Shown here one piece after another: positions 35,694-44,835 of a stretch of 64,000 nt of DNA. The position numbers and the translations under genes were made by a program. Origin of the DNA: Eubacterium sp. GTDB lineage: Bacteria > Bacillota > Clostridia > Oscillospirales > Acutalibacteraceae. Where the stretch lies: NCBI GenBank assembly GCA_022511225.1, contig JAFLRZ010000005.1, forward strand, positions 44,959-108,958. Direction: 5' to 3'. The notes under the pieces were generated by a model that saw only the letters and a program-made list of their open reading frames with translations, was not told the origin of the DNA and searched no databases. Within the stretch, counting starts at the first letter, position 1. Every line of letters starts with the position of its first letter.

Positions 35694-36443
35694 ATGCAGA
35701 ATCTTATTGAAGTGCGTGATGTATATAAAATATATAATCCGGGTGAAAATCAGGTAAATGCACTCGACGGTGTATCAATTTCAATTTCAGAGGGTGAGTT
35801 TGTTGCTATTATCGGTCAGTCAGGCTCAGGCAAATCAACACTTATGAATATGCTCGGTTTGCTTGACACGCCGACTACTGGCGAATATTACATTAACGGC
35901 CACCTTGTAGATGATCTTACAGACGACGAGATGTCTGTTATCAGAAATGAGCAGATAGGCTTCATTTTTCAGGGCTTTAATCTTATTCCCTCTCTTTCTG
36001 CGCTCGAAAACGTAGAGCTTCCGCTCGTTTACCGCGGAATGAAAAAGGATGAAAGAAGAGAGATTTCAAAAAAAGCATTAGAGCGTGTTGGACTCGGCTC
36101 AAGAATGAATCATCTGCCTGCAGAAATGTCAGGCGGTCAGCAGCAAAGAGTTGCCGTTGCAAGAGCTATTGCAGCAAGACCTCCTGTTATTCTTGCCGAT
36201 GAGCCGACAGGTAACCTTGATACTCGCTCAACTAAGGATGTAATGGCAATTCTTCACGAGCTGAAGGAAGAAGGCAGAACAGTTATTGTCATTACACACG
36301 ACAATGAAATTGCAGAGGAAGCTGAGAGAGTTATCCGTATTCGTGACGGAAAGGTTGTGGAGGATTACATAAACCCGGGTTACGAGGAAAAATACAAAAG
36401 AGAAGCAAAAATGGATAATAAAAATCCGATAGATTTAGGTTGA
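35694..36443 (+). CDS. ABC transporter ATP-binding protein, LolD/MacB type, without permease
   Basis: This 249-residue cytoplasmic ATPase has Walker [10 protein letters not shown] (about 41-49), Q-loop [18 protein letters not shown], signature MSGGQQQR, Walker [13 protein letters not shown] and switch ITHDNEI. The MacB/FtsE-like subfamily normally pairs with a FtsX-type permease that moves peptides or lipoproteins, or senses envelope stress. No permease gene lies next to it; the gene is flanked by a promoter and a terminator, so it is a single-gene unit. The C-terminal tail (about 230-249) is charged. CGGAGG lies upstream of the ATG. Confidence 0.88.
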   Translation: MQNLIEVRDVYKIYNPGENQVNALDGVSISISEGEFVAIIGQSGSGKSTLMNMLGLLDTPTTGEYYINGHLVDDLTDDEMSVIRNEQIGFIFQGFNLIPSLSALENVELPLVYRGMKKDERREISKKALERVGLGSRMNHLPAEMSGGQQQRVAVARAIAARPPVILADEPTGNLDTRSTKDVMAILHELKEEGRTVIVITHDNEIAEEAERVIRIRDGKVVEDYINPGYEEKYKREAKMDNKNPIDLG

Positions 36444-36485
36444 CAGAAAAAAGCATAACGTAGTGTGATAACAAAATTTCAGGGA

Positions 36486-36517
36486 ACAGCGGTACAGTCA
36501 TTAAACTGTACCGCTGT
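36486..36517 (+). terminator. Terminator of the LolD-type ATPase gene
   Basis: A perfect 13-bp stem ACAGCGGTACAGT with loop CATTAA is followed by a short T-rich tail (TTTCTTT). Confidence 0.82.
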
Positions 36518-36555
36518 TTCTTTAACTGATTGAGTTTTTACGGAATTTGATATAA

Positions 36556-36588
36556 AAAAATGTGATGCAAATTACTGCATCACATTTT
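36556..36588 (-). terminator. Terminator of the lipoprotein gene
   Basis: AAATGTGATGCA and its complement form a perfect 12-bp stem, with T7 following on the minus strand. Confidence 0.82.
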
Positions 36589-36625
36589 TATTATTTATTG
36601 TACAGTTGTGAAGGAACTTCTCTCT

Positions 36626-37096
36626 TTAATCGACTTTGAAAGCTGAAAAAACGATATTTAAATCATTTAGTTTATTAAGTATCTCATTTTCATTGTCCAA
36701 ATCATTATTAACATAAATATAAATATCGACTTCCACTGAACTGTTTGCACTTATTGGATATGTTGGTTCAAAATCAACAGAATCAGACGGCAAATAAATA
36801 TCATCATTGCTAATACTTTGAGTTCCCGTAATATTAATTGGAAAGTCATTATTATTTGAAAGTTCGTAAGTGACTTTTAAAAGACGATAATTATCAATTA
36901 TGAATTCAACATTTTGTGCAGCGAAAGCATTATTATATCTTTTAAAATCATCTTCTGTAGCATTACATACATTTAATATTTTAACATCTATTTTTCCGAT
37001 AATATAATCAGTTGAATTACTACAAGAGGACAAAGAAAATATAGATATTGTCATAACGATTATTAAGAGCACACTCAAGAATATTTTTTGCTTCAT
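36626..37096 (-). CDS. Putative lipoprotein, unknown function
   Basis: This 156-residue protein has a lipoprotein signal peptide with lipobox LSSC (Cys at about 25). The mature part is rich in Asn and Asp, with FPINITGTQSIS and a beta-sandwich-like pattern (VEVDIYIYVNND). It resembles the small DUF4352-like or telomere-binding-like lipoproteins only in general shape, so I make no family claim. The region is AT-rich compared with its neighbours. It sits alone after fusA2 on the minus strand, with its own terminator. Confidence 0.65.
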   Translation of the reverse strand: MKQKIFLSVLLIIVMTISIFSLSSCSNSTDYIIGKIDVKILNVCNATEDDFKRYNNAFAAQNVEFIIDNYRLLKVTYELSNNNDFPINITGTQSISNDDIYLPSDSVDFEPTYPISANSSVEVDIYIYVNNDLDNENEILNKLNDLNIVFSAFKVD

Positions 37097-37183
37097 AATT
37101 TCACCGTTTTAATTTGCAAATCAGTTTTTACATAATTTCAAAGTCTTCGTTACAGCACCTATGCTAAAGTTCCTGCTTTTTTG

Positions 37184-39226
37184 TTATTTAGCTTCTGAGA
37201 TAACCTTTTGCGCAATGTGTTCAGGTGCTCTGTCGTAGCGTGCAAATTCTGTTGTGAAGGATCCTCTGCCCTGAGTTATCTGGCGCATAGAGGTTGAGAA
37301 GGTGGTCATTTCTCCGTCAGGGACTTCGGCAAGAATATCCTGCATTCCGTCACTATTAGGTGTCATACCGAGAACTCTGCCGCGGCGCTTGTTTATATCA
37401 CCTATAACGTCGCCCATAGCATCGTCATTTACTGTTACATGGAGCGTTACGATAGGCTCAAGGATAACGGGCATAGCGTTTGAAATACCCTCCTTGAATG
37501 CGAGTGCTGCTGCCATCTTGAAGCTCATTTCATTTGAGTCAACAGGATGGTATGAGCCGTCATAAAGTGTAGCCTTTACTCCAACCATTGGATAACCTGC
37601 AAGAACGCCTGACTTCATACACTCCTGAAGTCCCTTTTCTACTGCAGGGAAGAAGCCCTTAGGAACTGCGCCGCCGACAATTCTTTCTGCAAATTCAAGA
37701 CTTTCTGTATCATAAGGCTCAAATTCGATATGAACGTCACCGAACTGACCGTGACCGCCGCTCTGCTTCTTGTGTCTGCCCTGTGCAGATACCTTGCGTG
37801 TAATCGTTTCTCTGTATGCAACTTTCGGTACGTTGAGAACACAATCAACACCGAATTTATCTTTAAGTCTTGAAACGGTAACTTCAAGCTGCTGCTCACC
37901 GAGAGAGGCAATAATCTGCTGATTTGTTTCATTATTAACTGAGAAGGACAGCGACGGATTTTCTTCGCAAAGTCTGAGCAGAGCTGAAGAAATTTTCTCC
38001 TCCTCGCCCTTCTTTGCTGCGCTGATTGCCATTTTATAAGTCGGAGTAGGAATTGCAACGTCATCAAGCTTTACAGCGTTATCCGCCGAGCAGAGAGTGT
38101 CACCCGTTGCGAAACCGCCAAGCTTTGTTACAGCACCTATTTCACCAGCCGAAAGCTCACTGCAATCAATCTGCTTTGCGCCGAACATTTTAACAATCTT
38201 GCCCATACGCTCATCCTTACCTGTTCGGTAATTATAAGCAGGAACGGATGAAGTAATCTTGCCGCTGACAACCTTGAAATAACTGAGCTTGCCAATGAAC
38301 GGGTCAGCTACCGTCTTAAAGCAAATTGCGGCAAGAGGTCCGTTTGCATCAGGAGTAAGCTCAATCGGCTCACCCTGTGAATCAATACCGTATTCAGACT
38401 TAGGTGCAGGGCAACAGTCTGCAATAAAATCAAGAAGCAAGTCGCAGGCAACACCTGTTAAACCTGACAAGGCAAAAACAGGAATGATAGAGCCGTCAGC
38501 TATACCGAGCTTGACACCCTTGATTTTTTCTTCTGTAGTAAGCTCTTCTCCCTCAAAATATTTTTCCATAAGCTCGTCGTCAGTAGATGCAACGGCTTCC
38601 GTAAATACAGCCTTTACTGCCTCGAATCTTGCAGTGTCATCAGGCACAGCATCGGAAATCTTCTTTCCTCCATCATAGCTGTAAGCCTTATCGTCAATCA
38701 TATTGTAATAAGCTGCAACCTTACCGCCTGAAATAACAGGAACTACAATCGGGCACACCTGCGTTCCGAACTTAGCGACAATGCCGTTGAAGCTCTTATA
38801 GAAATCGGCTCTGTCATCGTCCATCTTAGTAGTAACGAAAATTCTTGAAAGCCCCTTTGAGCCTGCATTTTTGAACGCCTTTTCTGCTCCGACAGCAAGA
38901 CCTGAACGCGCTGAAACTACGATTATTGCAGTGTCTGCAGCACGAATACCCTCGTTTGCTCCCATAGCGAAGTCAAACAGACCCGGAGTGTCAATAATAT
39001 TAATTGCCTTGCCTTTATAATCAACAGAAGCGACAGCACTATTAATGCTGATTTTGCGCTTTTTCTCCTCTGCGTCAAAGTCACTTACGGTATTTCCGTC
39101 AACGACCTTTCCGATTCTTTCCGTTGCGCCTGCCGTGTTCAAAAGAGCCTCGCAAAGAGTCGTTTTACCCTTTGAAGCGTGGCCTACAAGAGTGATATTT
39201 CTTATGTTTTCGATATTTATGCTCAT
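37184..39226 (-). CDS. EF-G-like translational GTPase (FusA2 type)
   Basis: This 680-residue protein has the EF-G domain series, but its P-loop is GHASKGKTTL instead of GHxDAGKTT and its G4 motif is KMDDDR instead of NKMD. The G3 motif DTPGLFDF also differs from canonical DTPGHVDF. These changes define the EF-G II-like subfamily, whose members have lost or changed the translocation role. No tetracycline-protection signature is seen. The ATG at 39224-39226 follows GGAAGGG. A TTGACT/TACAAT promoter stands upstream at 39285-39313. Confidence 0.88.
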   Translation of the reverse strand: MSINIENIRNITLVGHASKGKTTLCEALLNTAGATERIGKVVDGNTVSDFDAEEKKRKISINSAVASVDYKGKAINIIDTPGLFDFAMGANEGIRAADTAIIVVSARSGLAVGAEKAFKNAGSKGLSRIFVTTKMDDDRADFYKSFNGIVAKFGTQVCPIVVPVISGGKVAAYYNMIDDKAYSYDGGKKISDAVPDDTARFEAVKAVFTEAVASTDDELMEKYFEGEELTTEEKIKGVKLGIADGSIIPVFALSGLTGVACDLLLDFIADCCPAPKSEYGIDSQGEPIELTPDANGPLAAICFKTVADPFIGKLSYFKVVSGKITSSVPAYNYRTGKDERMGKIVKMFGAKQIDCSELSAGEIGAVTKLGGFATGDTLCSADNAVKLDDVAIPTPTYKMAISAAKKGEEEKISSALLRLCEENPSLSFSVNNETNQQIIASLGEQQLEVTVSRLKDKFGVDCVLNVPKVAYRETITRKVSAQGRHKKQSGGHGQFGDVHIEFEPYDTESLEFAERIVGGAVPKGFFPAVEKGLQECMKSGVLAGYPMVGVKATLYDGSYHPVDSNEMSFKMAAALAFKEGISNAMPVILEPIVTLHVTVNDDAMGDVIGDINKRRGRVLGMTPNSDGMQDILAEVPDGEMTTFSTSMRQITQGRGSFTTEFARYDRAPEHIAQKVISEAK

Positions 39227-39284
39227 ATAAATCCCTTCCTGAGACAAAGTAAAGTGTATTTAGGGCGCTTTGTCTATTGTGCAT

Positions 39285-39313
39285 ATTGTATAATAATTTT
39301 TAACATTAGTCAA
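39285..39313 (-). promoter_or_regulatory. Promoter of the EF-G-like gene
   Basis: On the minus strand TTGACT (39308-39313), a 17-base spacer and TACAAT (39285-39290). A GACAAAG...CTTTGTC dyad (39242-39274) lies in the leader. Confidence 0.65.
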
Positions 39314-39363
39314 TACTTTTCTTGTGTTTTTAACAATTATGCAATAATTATAAGAAAAAATAA

Positions 39364-39387
39364 TAAGGCAGAATAAACTCTGCCTTA
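39364..39387 (-). terminator. Terminator of the large surface protein gene
   Basis: TAAGGCAGA-ATAAAC-TCTGCCTTA, with a T-rich run following on the minus strand. Confidence 0.75.
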
Positions 39388-39454
39388 CTATTTTTATGGT
39401 ATTTGTATGAATTTTATAACTTGTACGGAAAATTCAATTCAATACAATTTAAGC

Positions 39455-42400
39455 TTAATCTTCCTCACGCTTTTTGGTGATGACTACTAAGCCTGCTGCG
39501 GCGCAAGCAATGAGGCCTGCAATTGCAGCAGTGTAATGCGAATTACCTGTAGCAGGGCTCTTTGCCGGAGTGTTCTTATCATCTGTCGTGCTCGTAGGTT
39601 CATCGTCGGAATCTGTCGGCTCGGTAGTTTCGGGAGCAGATTCTTTAACGTCTGTATCCTTTTCACCGCAGATGGTGCACACGCCATTCTCGTAGGTATG
39701 ACTGAGCATTGAGCCTTCGACTGCTATCGTATCAGTTTCGTCACAGTGCTCGCACTTAGCCGTCTTTGTGCCATCGGCAGTACACGTTGCATTGCCGTCA
39801 AAAACGTAATCGGTAAAGCTGTGGCCTAAAGCGTCAGTATAGCTGTCTTTGTAGGTATAACCGCAAACGGTACAGGTATGGGTTGTAAAGCCTTTCTCGG
39901 TACACGTTGGACGAGTGATTGTAGGCTCGCCCCAGATATGATGCAAATCAAATTCATCGTCTGTTGATAATTTAATTTCAGTTTCATCACAGTATTGACA
40001 AGTACGCTCCCAACGACCTCTCTGGACACAGGTCGGCGCTTGTATCTCTTGCCAATCGCCAAACATGTGCTGACCATTAATCGTTATATTTACTGTAAGC
40101 GTATTGCCTGCCTTATCATAGACAACTATTGTGTGATTGCCCGGCTCATTTACAGTGAAATAATATGCATTATCAGGATGATTTACGTCTACCTTTACTC
40201 CGTCAACCTCTACACGGTCAAAATTCTCATCAGTTACACCGATTGATTTTGACACGCAGTAAACGTCGCCGTCTTTAGGGGCATCAGGGCCGTAAAATTC
40301 AGGTGCGGTAGCATCAAGTACAATTCCGTCACTTGAATAGTAAGCTGTATTGCCAAGCTTATCGATAACCTTTACATAAATGATATACTTGTTATCAGGG
40401 TTGATACGGAAGGAGCCGTCATATTCTGTACCGTCAGAAATGTTTTCTATATCGTCGGCAGAAACTTCGGTATCTGACAAATAATAGAATATTTTATCTA
40501 CTCCTGAACCTGAATCCTCAGCTTCAATCGTTACGATTTGTGATTCGTTAAAGAACAGACCAAAGGTAATGCTATTCAAAAATTCATACCATTTGCTGTT
40601 ATTTACAGTAATCACTACTGTTGGAGGATCATTATCAATCAGCTTTGTTCCCTCTGCTGTTTGCGTGTCCTTCGTACCGCAGCCGTTGTCACACTCTGCG
40701 GTTTCAGTGCCATCCTCCCAATAGGTTGCATCGTTATTGTAATGGTAGTCTGTATAACTGTGTCCTGTAGCCTGAATATCAACTACGTCCTTTGTATCAG
40801 TATACTCTTTGCCGTCAAAGCTAACGGTTGCCGTATAGGTAGTAGTTCCGTCTTTGGTACAGGTTGCAGGTGTCTTAACTGCACTGTTTACAGTTGCTTT
40901 GAATTCCTTATTATGAGAATTATCATTTTCACAAACGAATAATGCGTGAGCAGTCTTGAGGTCTTTGGACCAAGTGAATGCAGGCTCACCGTAAGCGTGT
41001 CCTTTTGCAGTAACCTCCTCTTGCTCAACAAGAACTGCCTTACATACTGAACAATGACTGCCCTCTGTCAAGCCTGTTTCTGTACAGGCCGGATCTACGG
41101 CTTTATCGGTTACAGGTTTATGCCCATTTGCCGGAACTTCATCCTGCTTAACGAGAACTGTCTTACATACTGAGCAATGACTACCCTCTGTTAAGCCTGT
41201 TTCGGTGCAGGTCGGTTCTACGGCTTTGTCGGTTGCAGGTTTATGTCCTGTAGCCGGAACCTCTTCCTGCTCAACAAGAACTGTATTACATACTGAGCAA
41301 TGACTGCCCTCTGTTAAGCCTGTTTCGGTACAGGTCGGAGCTACAGCATTATCAATTGCCTTTTCATGTCCCTTTGCGGCAATAGTCCTCTGAGCTTCAA
41401 GAACTGTGTCACATACTGAGCAACGGCTGCCCTCTGTAAGTCCTGTTTCGGTACACGTTGGCTCTTCGCCTGCAACGGTTTTTGGTGTATGACCTGTAGC
41501 AGGGATAACAGTACTGCTCGTAGTGGCATCACAATTTTTGCAGTGAATTGATTTACTGCCGTCAGCTGTACACGTTGGATTCTTGTCAGTCGTATATTCA
41601 TCCTGCCAATCGTGAGCCGCAAGCTCTAAGTCCTTAGTTTCTGTAAGTCCACACACTGAGCACGTATGCTTTTCGATACCATTGCTGGTGCAGGTTGAAG
41701 ATTCTACTGTTTCCCACTCGCCGAAGCTGTGGCCCTTTGGAGCTATTGTTTCGGTTTCTTCCGAAAGTAATTCTCCGCATACTTCACAGTAAGTTCTTGT
41801 TGTTTTGGTTCCCTCTGTTTCACAGGAGGAATCAACTGTTGTGATTACAGGATCACCTGCCCTGTGGTAAGACAAATCAAATGAATATACACCGGCAGGA
41901 TCATCAACTGTCACCTTTGTTATTGTACTGTCTTCAATAAGCAGATATCCGTCAGGAACGTCAACATCTTTAATTGTATAATCGCCAAAAGGTACTGTTA
42001 CAGTATTTGAAGTAACTTCAATTTCGTTTCCGTCTGAATCAACAACTGTATACGTTGCGCCGTCTATTTCATTGCCGTTACAATCGGTAATATTGATTGC
42101 AACATCAACAAAATATCTTGTGTTGTAATAGTGCCAATCCTCTGTAACCTGATCGGTAATCATACTGTTGATATCATGTATTGTCTTACCAATTGCATCG
42201 GCAAGATCGCCGTACTGCTCATAATAGCCGTGAATTTGATTCTTTATTGCATTAAGTGTTTCAGCCGTTGCGTTCTCCTCGCCTAATATTTCACCAAGGA
42301 AATTAACAACGTTATCAATTACTGCACCTGCATATTCGTCAAACGTTGCAAATGCACCGCCGATAGTATCTTTATATCTCTCAAATTCTTCAGCAGAAAT

Positions 42401-44587
42401 AAGAATATCTTTAAGATTTATTCCGAATCTTGAATTAATAGCGTCTACAATTACAGGGAAAAGAACACCTGCGGTAACGTTTGCCGTTCCGTCTGCATTA
42501 ATCACAAACGTATAAACGAGTGAGTTTCTTTCGTAGCCTGCAGGAGCCTGAGTTTCAATCATAACGTATGCTCCCGAGCGCATACCGGTGTTGACATTTA
42601 TTGAGCCTGCTAAGCCTGCAAGCGTATCAAGTAAAGGCAAATACTGTTCAGGAATCATACTGCCGAAAACGCTTTTAAGAACCTCGGCAAGCTGTTCACC
42701 TGAAATGCCGCTACCTGCAAGTGCGCCGACAACGTTAAGAATATTTGATGAATTGTTCAAAGAAACAATACCGTTTTTATCAGAAGTTGCGGTTAAAATT
42801 GCAGGAATTGTTATCTGGCTGAGCGTATCGGGATTGAGATTTACAATATTAAGAATAATTCCGATAATTGTTCCTACATCGAGATTTGACCAGTCCGTAC
42901 CCTGAAGCTGTTGAATTATCTGCTGAAAATCAAGATTTCCTGCTGATTCACGTGCAAGAGTCATTACGAGTTCAAGAAGTGCATCTCTTTCAATAAGCAT
43001 AAACTGTGCACCTTCAACGACCTCGTTATTCTGGTCAACCTTTGTGAATTTAAGAGTAAAGCTGTTGTTTTTGAATACCCTAAAAGACTGTATAAAGTTA
43101 TAGGTATTGTTTGTTAATGCAGTATACTGAGATTTAAAGCTTGATTTAGCAAAATTATCGCCGACTACAGCTCCGCCTTTTCTCTGTACTTCAAACGGAT
43201 AGATGGTTGAATCAACAATATATCCATCTGCGCCCTTAGACTGCTGAATTGTATATAAACCATGCTTTAAGCCGGAGAAAACGTATTGTGTATATCCGAT
43301 TTCAGCAAGCTTAAGATCAACACTGTCGCTGCTTATATTAAGTTGGTAATCCTTGCCTTCAACAAGAACATTGCCGTTAACGTCACGAATTTCAAAGGCA
43401 GCATCCTCGTATGATTCAGGATACTTTCCGCTGTAGATTATAAAGTCTACTGAGAAAGTACCTGTTGGTGCAGGAGCAAAAACTGCATCAAATACCAGAT
43501 TCTTAGCAACGCTTACTTCTACTGCCTCAAAAACAGCAGTATGCTCTGTAACCATTTTAAATCCATATGCCGTAGCCTGTATTGGATCAAAAGTCTGCTC
43601 TGAATCAGAAAGAGTATTTGATTCAGGGAGCTTATCGGTAACGTTTCCTTGGATTGCTGTTGTCAGATGTGTTTCTTGATTTACGGTTTCGTTAAGAAAT
43701 CTGTATGAAAGTCTTCCGAGGCTTGTTGCAGCCTTGCTTATAAAGTCTTCCTTCGCTTTGTCCTTACTGCCGCCAATACTTGTACTTGAACCACTAATGC
43801 TGTCAGTAGAATCGCCTTGTAATTCACCGTCATAGCCCTCTATGTCGATTTTTAAACTACCTTCGTATTTGTAGGTTGTTACTCCCCAAGACTTACTTGA
43901 GTTGTATCCGGAATTTTTAAGTTCAAAGCTTAAGTTATACTCCTGAAGAGAATCCTTCAAATAGAAGTAATCTTTCTGTTCAAAAGTATAAGTAGTTGAA
44001 GGCACGGTTTTTTTGACAACCTCGTAAGTGTCGGTAAGGCTGTCGACCTGTGATGCATCATAATAATGCTTATTACCGTCTGCATCTGTGTACTTATACT
44101 TTGTAGCCGTAAGATTATTACCATTGTCTGTTTCTTTGTTAAAGGTATCAGCGTCGATTTTTTCCCGTTCGCCGTCAATAGTCATATAATACTCAAACGC
44201 AGACATATCGCCTGTTTCGGCATCAGTTTCTTCGATAAGAGCATATTTGTCATTATCATATTCCAGACGCTTTATGCTGTAAGTAGCACCGGCAGGAATA
44301 TCCGTTATTACGGCACTTACATTATATGGCATTGTGAGCATACCATTCTGAATTTTGTAAGTCTTATAATCGCTGCCCGTTACTTCTCCGTTATAAGGTA
44401 TATTATCAATTTCAACATAGTAAGTGAACTCGATATCTGCATCTATTTCGATATCCTGAGCAGTTACGTTTGAAGAAATTGTAATGCCGTCACCTTCAGC
44501 TGCTAATGATACAAAAGGCATATTGCACGTTAACATCAAAACAGCTATAACGAGTGAAAGGCATCTCTTAAACACGTGTTTTTTCAT
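39455..44587 (-). CDS. Large cell-surface protein with Cna-B-like and tandem CxxC repeats
   Basis: This 1710-residue exported protein starts with a signal peptide ending near SLAAEG. SpaA/Cna-B-like beta-sandwiches follow (LKFTKVDQNNEVVEGAQF around 515; INITDCNGNEIDGATYTVVD around 860). Roughly residues 905-1240 carry a chain of CxxC modules, including four near-identical 41-residue repeats. An Ig-like stretch follows (1275-1510), then further CxxC modules. The end reads SPATG, a hydrophobic helix and KKREED, an (S/N)PxTG-type sortase signal like that used in C. difficile. The ATG at 44585-44587 follows AAAGGAG. It is probably an adhesin or pilin-like protein anchored to peptidoglycan. Confidence 0.85.
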   Translation of the reverse strand: MKKHVFKRCLSLVIAVLMLTCNMPFVSLAAEGDGITISSNVTAQDIEIDADIEFTYYVEIDNIPYNGEVTGSDYKTYKIQNGMLTMPYNVSAVITDIPAGATYSIKRLEYDNDKYALIEETDAETGDMSAFEYYMTIDGEREKIDADTFNKETDNGNNLTATKYKYTDADGNKHYYDASQVDSLTDTYEVVKKTVPSTTYTFEQKDYFYLKDSLQEYNLSFELKNSGYNSSKSWGVTTYKYEGSLKIDIEGYDGELQGDSTDSISGSSTSIGGSKDKAKEDFISKAATSLGRLSYRFLNETVNQETHLTTAIQGNVTDKLPESNTLSDSEQTFDPIQATAYGFKMVTEHTAVFEAVEVSVAKNLVFDAVFAPAPTGTFSVDFIIYSGKYPESYEDAAFEIRDVNGNVLVEGKDYQLNISSDSVDLKLAEIGYTQYVFSGLKHGLYTIQQSKGADGYIVDSTIYPFEVQRKGGAVVGDNFAKSSFKSQYTALTNNTYNFIQSFRVFKNNSFTLKFTKVDQNNEVVEGAQFMLIERDALLELVMTLARESAGNLDFQQIIQQLQGTDWSNLDVGTIIGIILNIVNLNPDTLSQITIPAILTATSDKNGIVSLNNSSNILNVVGALAGSGISGEQLAEVLKSVFGSMIPEQYLPLLDTLAGLAGSINVNTGMRSGAYVMIETQAPAGYERNSLVYTFVINADGTANVTAGVLFPVIVDAINSRFGINLKDILISAEEFERYKDTIGGAFATFDEYAGAVIDNVVNFLGEILGEENATAETLNAIKNQIHGYYEQYGDLADAIGKTIHDINSMITDQVTEDWHYYNTRYFVDVAINITDCNGNEIDGATYTVVDSDGNEIEVTSNTVTVPFGDYTIKDVDVPDGYLLIEDSTITKVTVDDPAGVYSFDLSYHRAGDPVITTVDSSCETEGTKTTRTYCEVCGELLSEETETIAPKGHSFGEWETVESSTCTSNGIEKHTCSVCGLTETKDLELAAHDWQDEYTTDKNPTCTADGSKSIHCKNCDATTSSTVIPATGHTPKTVAGEEPTCTETGLTEGSRCSVCDTVLEAQRTIAAKGHEKAIDNAVAPTCTETGLTEGSHCSVCNTVLVEQEEVPATGHKPATDKAVEPTCTETGLTEGSHCSVCKTVLVKQDEVPANGHKPVTDKAVDPACTETGLTEGSHCSVCKAVLVEQEEVTAKGHAYGEPAFTWSKDLKTAHALFVCENDNSHNKEFKATVNSAVKTPATCTKDGTTTYTATVSFDGKEYTDTKDVVDIQATGHSYTDYHYNNDATYWEDGTETAECDNGCGTKDTQTAEGTKLIDNDPPTVVITVNNSKWYEFLNSITFGLFFNESQIVTIEAEDSGSGVDKIFYYLSDTEVSADDIENISDGTEYDGSFRINPDNKYIIYVKVIDKLGNTAYYSSDGIVLDATAPEFYGPDAPKDGDVYCVSKSIGVTDENFDRVEVDGVKVDVNHPDNAYYFTVNEPGNHTIVVYDKAGNTLTVNITINGQHMFGDWQEIQAPTCVQRGRWERTCQYCDETEIKLSTDDEFDLHHIWGEPTITRPTCTEKGFTTHTCTVCGYTYKDSYTDALGHSFTDYVFDGNATCTADGTKTAKCEHCDETDTIAVEGSMLSHTYENGVCTICGEKDTDVKESAPETTEPTDSDDEPTSTTDDKNTPAKSPATGNSHYTAAIAGLIACAAAGLVVITKKREED
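41003..41494 (-). repeat. Four tandem 123-bp coding repeats
   Basis: The repeats encode four 41-residue units of the form GHKPxTDKAVxPTCTETGLT followed by EGSHCSVCxxVL. They share codon choice as well as protein sequence, which shows recent duplication. Each unit carries one CxxC and one upstream Cys. Confidence 0.85.
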
Positions 44588-44618
44588 ACTCACTTCTCCT
44601 TTAAGTATTATTTTACTT

Positions 44619-44647
44619 ATAATACCACATCAGGATTGATTTCTCAA
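44619..44647 (-). promoter_or_regulatory. Promoter of the large surface protein gene
   Basis: On the minus strand TTGAGA (44642-44647), a 17-base spacer and TATTAT (44619-44624), about 30 bases before the ATG. Confidence 0.65.
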
Positions 44648-44786
44648 TCGATATGAAAATTTTTATTAAAGTTGCTACAAAATCGCACCCTAAAATTAGT
44701 AAAAAAGACGATGCGAATTTGTACATTAATGTACACTGATATTAAAATTGTCTATTATTTCGATTGTATTTTAGACAAAAAAATGA

Positions 44787-44812
44787 CCACTAACAGTAAA
44801 AACTGTTAGTGG
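44787..44812 (-). terminator. CCACTAACAG hairpin (copy 1), terminator of GPH symporter
   Basis: CCACTAACAGT-AAAA-ACTGTTAGTGG is followed by CAT7 on the minus strand. The same arms recur at 46380-46408 and 47665-47697. Confidence 0.85.
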
Positions 44813-44835
44813 CATTACTTGTAAAATCAAAGCAT

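Noticed and set aside
39455..39560. Canonical LPXTG anchor
   Set aside because: The motif reads SPATG, not LPXTG. The helix and basic tail do support a sortase substrate of a different class.
41003..41494. Tandem repeats as a CRISPR array
   Set aside because: The unit is 123 bp, has no spacers and stays in frame within a surface-protein gene.
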